Shown here piece by piece: positions 5,722-6,934 of a DNA stretch of 6,934 bases (positions are counted from its first letter, which is position 1; each line of letters begins with the position of its first letter). This DNA is from Deltaproteobacteria bacterium (GTDB taxonomy: Bacteria; Desulfobacterota; Desulfobulbia; Desulfobulbales; VMSU01): positions 1 through 6,934 of the forward strand of contig JAJYJA010000126.1 in NCBI GenBank assembly GCA_021789795.1, in the 5' to 3' direction. The notes under the pieces were generated by a model that had not been told where the DNA came from, made no database searches, and saw only the letters and a program-made list of their open reading frames with translations. Made by a program: the position numbers and the translations under genes.

Positions 5722-5730
5722 TGGTAAAAT
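5722..5730 (+). promoter_or_regulatory. Candidate extended -10 promoter element for the ClC gene
   Basis: TGGTAAAAT matches the extended -10 form TGnTATAAT with one change. No good -35 box lies at the right distance, which is tolerable for extended -10 promoters. It would give a leader of about 180 bases. This is a guess from motif alone. Confidence 0.3.
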
Positions 5731-5906
5731 GATTTTTCGCCCCATTGCCCCTTGTTTGATCTTACCGATGATCGAGGTTATTTCTCCCCGTCACTCTCGC
5801 CCTCGCCATCCCCAAGGCCAGACCAGTAAGCCCTAATCTCCGATCTAACCGGACGAACCATCCCGGGACAGTCAAGTCCTCGGCGGGCCGCCCAGAAATA
5901 TCTTTT

Positions 5907-5910
5907 AGGA
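5907..5910 (+). promoter_or_regulatory. Shine-Dalgarno of the ClC gene
   Basis: AGGA, 8 bases before the ATG at 5919. It supports this start over the internal ATG codons at residues 13 and 49. Confidence 0.6.
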
Positions 5911-5918
5911 ATCACGCC

Positions 5919-6934
5919 ATGAAGAATCTGCTCTCCCAACTGTTTTCGCACAAAATGGAATTCGCCGAGCAAGGCGGGCCTCTTCACGCCCCAGGGGCCT
6001 CTGGCGGCGGCACCGCACAGCCCAACAGCATCTTCTCCCGCTTCCTCACCGGCCTGGACCCGATGGTACCGATGGTCGTCATGGCGGCCCTGGTGGGCTG
6101 CGTCGGCGCCTTCTCCGTCGAGCTGTTCCGCAAGGGCATGTCCGTCCTCATCCATCTCTACTCCATCCACGGGCATCTGGTGGCGGCGGCGCGCGAGCTG
6201 CCCATCTGGATGCGGATCGTGATACCGACCATAGGCGGGATCGGCGGCGGGGCGCTCATGTGTGCCGGCCGCCGCTGGATCAAAAGCCCGCACGGGCCGG
6301 AGTACATGGAGGCGGTGCGGGTCGGCAACGGCATCCTGCCCCTGGGGCCGAACCTGGTGCGCACCGTCTCCTCTCTGATCGGGGTCAGCGGCGGCATCAC
6401 CATCGGCCGCGAGGGAACGATGATCCAGTTAGCCGCCGTGAGTTCCTCCATCCTGGGCCGGATCAGTAAAGCCGACGCCGCCCACCGCCGGCTGATCGTG
6501 GCCTGCGGCGCCGCCGCCGGTTTCGCCAGCGCCTATCACGCCCCCATCGCCGGCACCCTCTTCGTGGGCGAGATCATCCTGGGCGGCCTGGCGCTGAGAG
6601 AGATCTCGGCGGTGCTGGTGGCGGCGATCATCGGCGAACTGACCACCCAGACCTTCTTCTCCACCGGGCCGCTCTACATCTCGCACGTGGTGCCGACCGT
6701 GGGCTTTCCCGACCTGATCGACGCCTCGCTCGTGGGCCTGATTGCCGGCCTGTTCGGCCCGGTGTTCCTGTGGATTCTCCACACCGCCAACCACAAGTAC
6801 CAGGCAAAGGTCAAGTTCCTGCCCCTGCGCATGGGGCTGGCCGGGCTGGCGATCGGGCTCCTGTCCGCCAAGTGCCCCGAGGTCTGGGGCAACGGGGTCA
6901 GCACCGTGCAGTCATTCTTCTCCACCCACTGGAC
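5919..6934 (+). CDS. clcB: ClcB-type voltage-gated ClC chloride channel/transporter, 3' end cut by window
   Basis: Inner-membrane ClC protein, expected to move chloride or another anion. About 338 residues are present and the frame is open to the window end; the rest, including the central Tyr helix and any CBS domains, is missing. It resembles E. coli ClcB: PEYMEAV in place of the usual GSGIP filter, GITIGREGTM with gating Glu165, ACGAAAGFASAYHAPIAGTLF, GEIILGG, and WGNGVSTVQSFF near the end. Hydrophobic segments alternate with short loops from about residue 49. Glu218 matches the first of the two Glu in the ClC-ec1 IEE motif, but the second, the internal proton Glu203, is Ile219 here, as in channel-type members and ClcB. 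The first ~40 residues are a polar, glycine-rich N-terminal extension. It is preceded by its own intergenic region and is probably transcribed independently. Confidence 0.9.
   Translation, partial: MKNLLSQLFSHKMEFAEQGGPLHAPGASGGGTAQPNSIFSRFLTGLDPMVPMVVMAALVGCVGAFSVELFRKGMSVLIHLYSIHGHLVAAARELPIWMRIVIPTIGGIGGGALMCAGRRWIKSPHGPEYMEAVRVGNGILPLGPNLVRTVSSLIGVSGGITIGREGTMIQLAAVSSSILGRISKADAAHRRLIVACGAAAGFASAYHAPIAGTLFVGEIILGGLALREISAVLVAAIIGELTTQTFFSTGPLYISHVVPTVGFPDLIDASLVGLIAGLFGPVFLWILHTANHKYQAKVKFLPLRMGLAGLAIGLLSAKCPEVWGNGVSTVQSFFSTHW

Larger units (their letters stand above)
5648..5918. other. Intergenic region upstream of the ClC gene
   Basis: With the preceding terminator this makes a 355-base gap without a supported gene. 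Open frames on the minus strand reaching into it are extensions of noise antisense to the neighbours. The stretch 5701-5790 is less GC-rich than the genes and may hold the promoter. I saw no fluoride (crcB) riboswitch pattern and no long hairpin in 5700-5918. Confidence 0.5.

Noticed and set aside
5564..5918. Fluoride riboswitch upstream of the ClC gene
   Set aside because: Fluoride riboswitches often precede CLC-F genes, but the conserved crcB motif is not present, and the protein is ClcB-like, not CLC-F.

Overview
The window is a GC-rich bacterial chromosome segment of mostly housekeeping genes. It carries a long-form hisG, a monofunctional hisI, a SlyD-type isomerase, a ThiD kinase, an EngB GTPase, two small cysteine-rich proteins and a ClcB-type chloride channel gene. 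The long-form HisG, and a CW/CxxC small protein of a kind I associate with sulfate- and metal-reducing bacteria, point to a Desulfobacterota (former Deltaproteobacteria) genome. That placement is an inference from gene content, not a match.

Layout. Positions 1-289 hold no convincing gene but carry four consecutive inverted repeats. The first spans 25-93 and is a long imperfect hairpin whose only mismatches are G.A or G.U. On the minus strand, 3014 down to 290 looks like one operon: an unrecognised all-helical 468-residue protein, then a SlyD-type FKBP isomerase, then thiD, with the last two overlapping by 4 bases. On the plus strand, 3259 to 5563 looks like a second operon: a 58-residue four-cysteine protein, hisI, hisG, engB and an 81-residue cysteine-rich CW protein. 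Its last four genes are packed with 1-4 base overlaps or a 2-base gap. A terminator-like hairpin with a T-run follows at 5614-5647. After a 355-base intergenic region, a ClcB-type ClC gene starts at 5919 and runs off the end of the window.

The two operons diverge from 3015-3258. That gap contains a strong minus-strand sigma70-like promoter (TTGACA, 16 bases, TATGAT) and a plausible plus-strand promoter (TTGACA, 17 bases, TAGGGT), placed back to back with 34 bases between their -35 boxes. A GC-rich hairpin lies in the plus-strand leader.

Functionally, hisG and hisI supply steps 1 and 3 of histidine synthesis, thiD supplies the pyrimidine branch of thiamine synthesis, EngB serves 50S ribosome assembly and the SlyD-type protein assists folding. 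No TPP riboswitch, his leader peptide, mobile-element gene, CRISPR array, tRNA or rRNA was seen. The parts least explained by known families are the structured 1-289 region, the 468-residue helical protein and the two small cysteine proteins bracketing hisI-hisG-engB.
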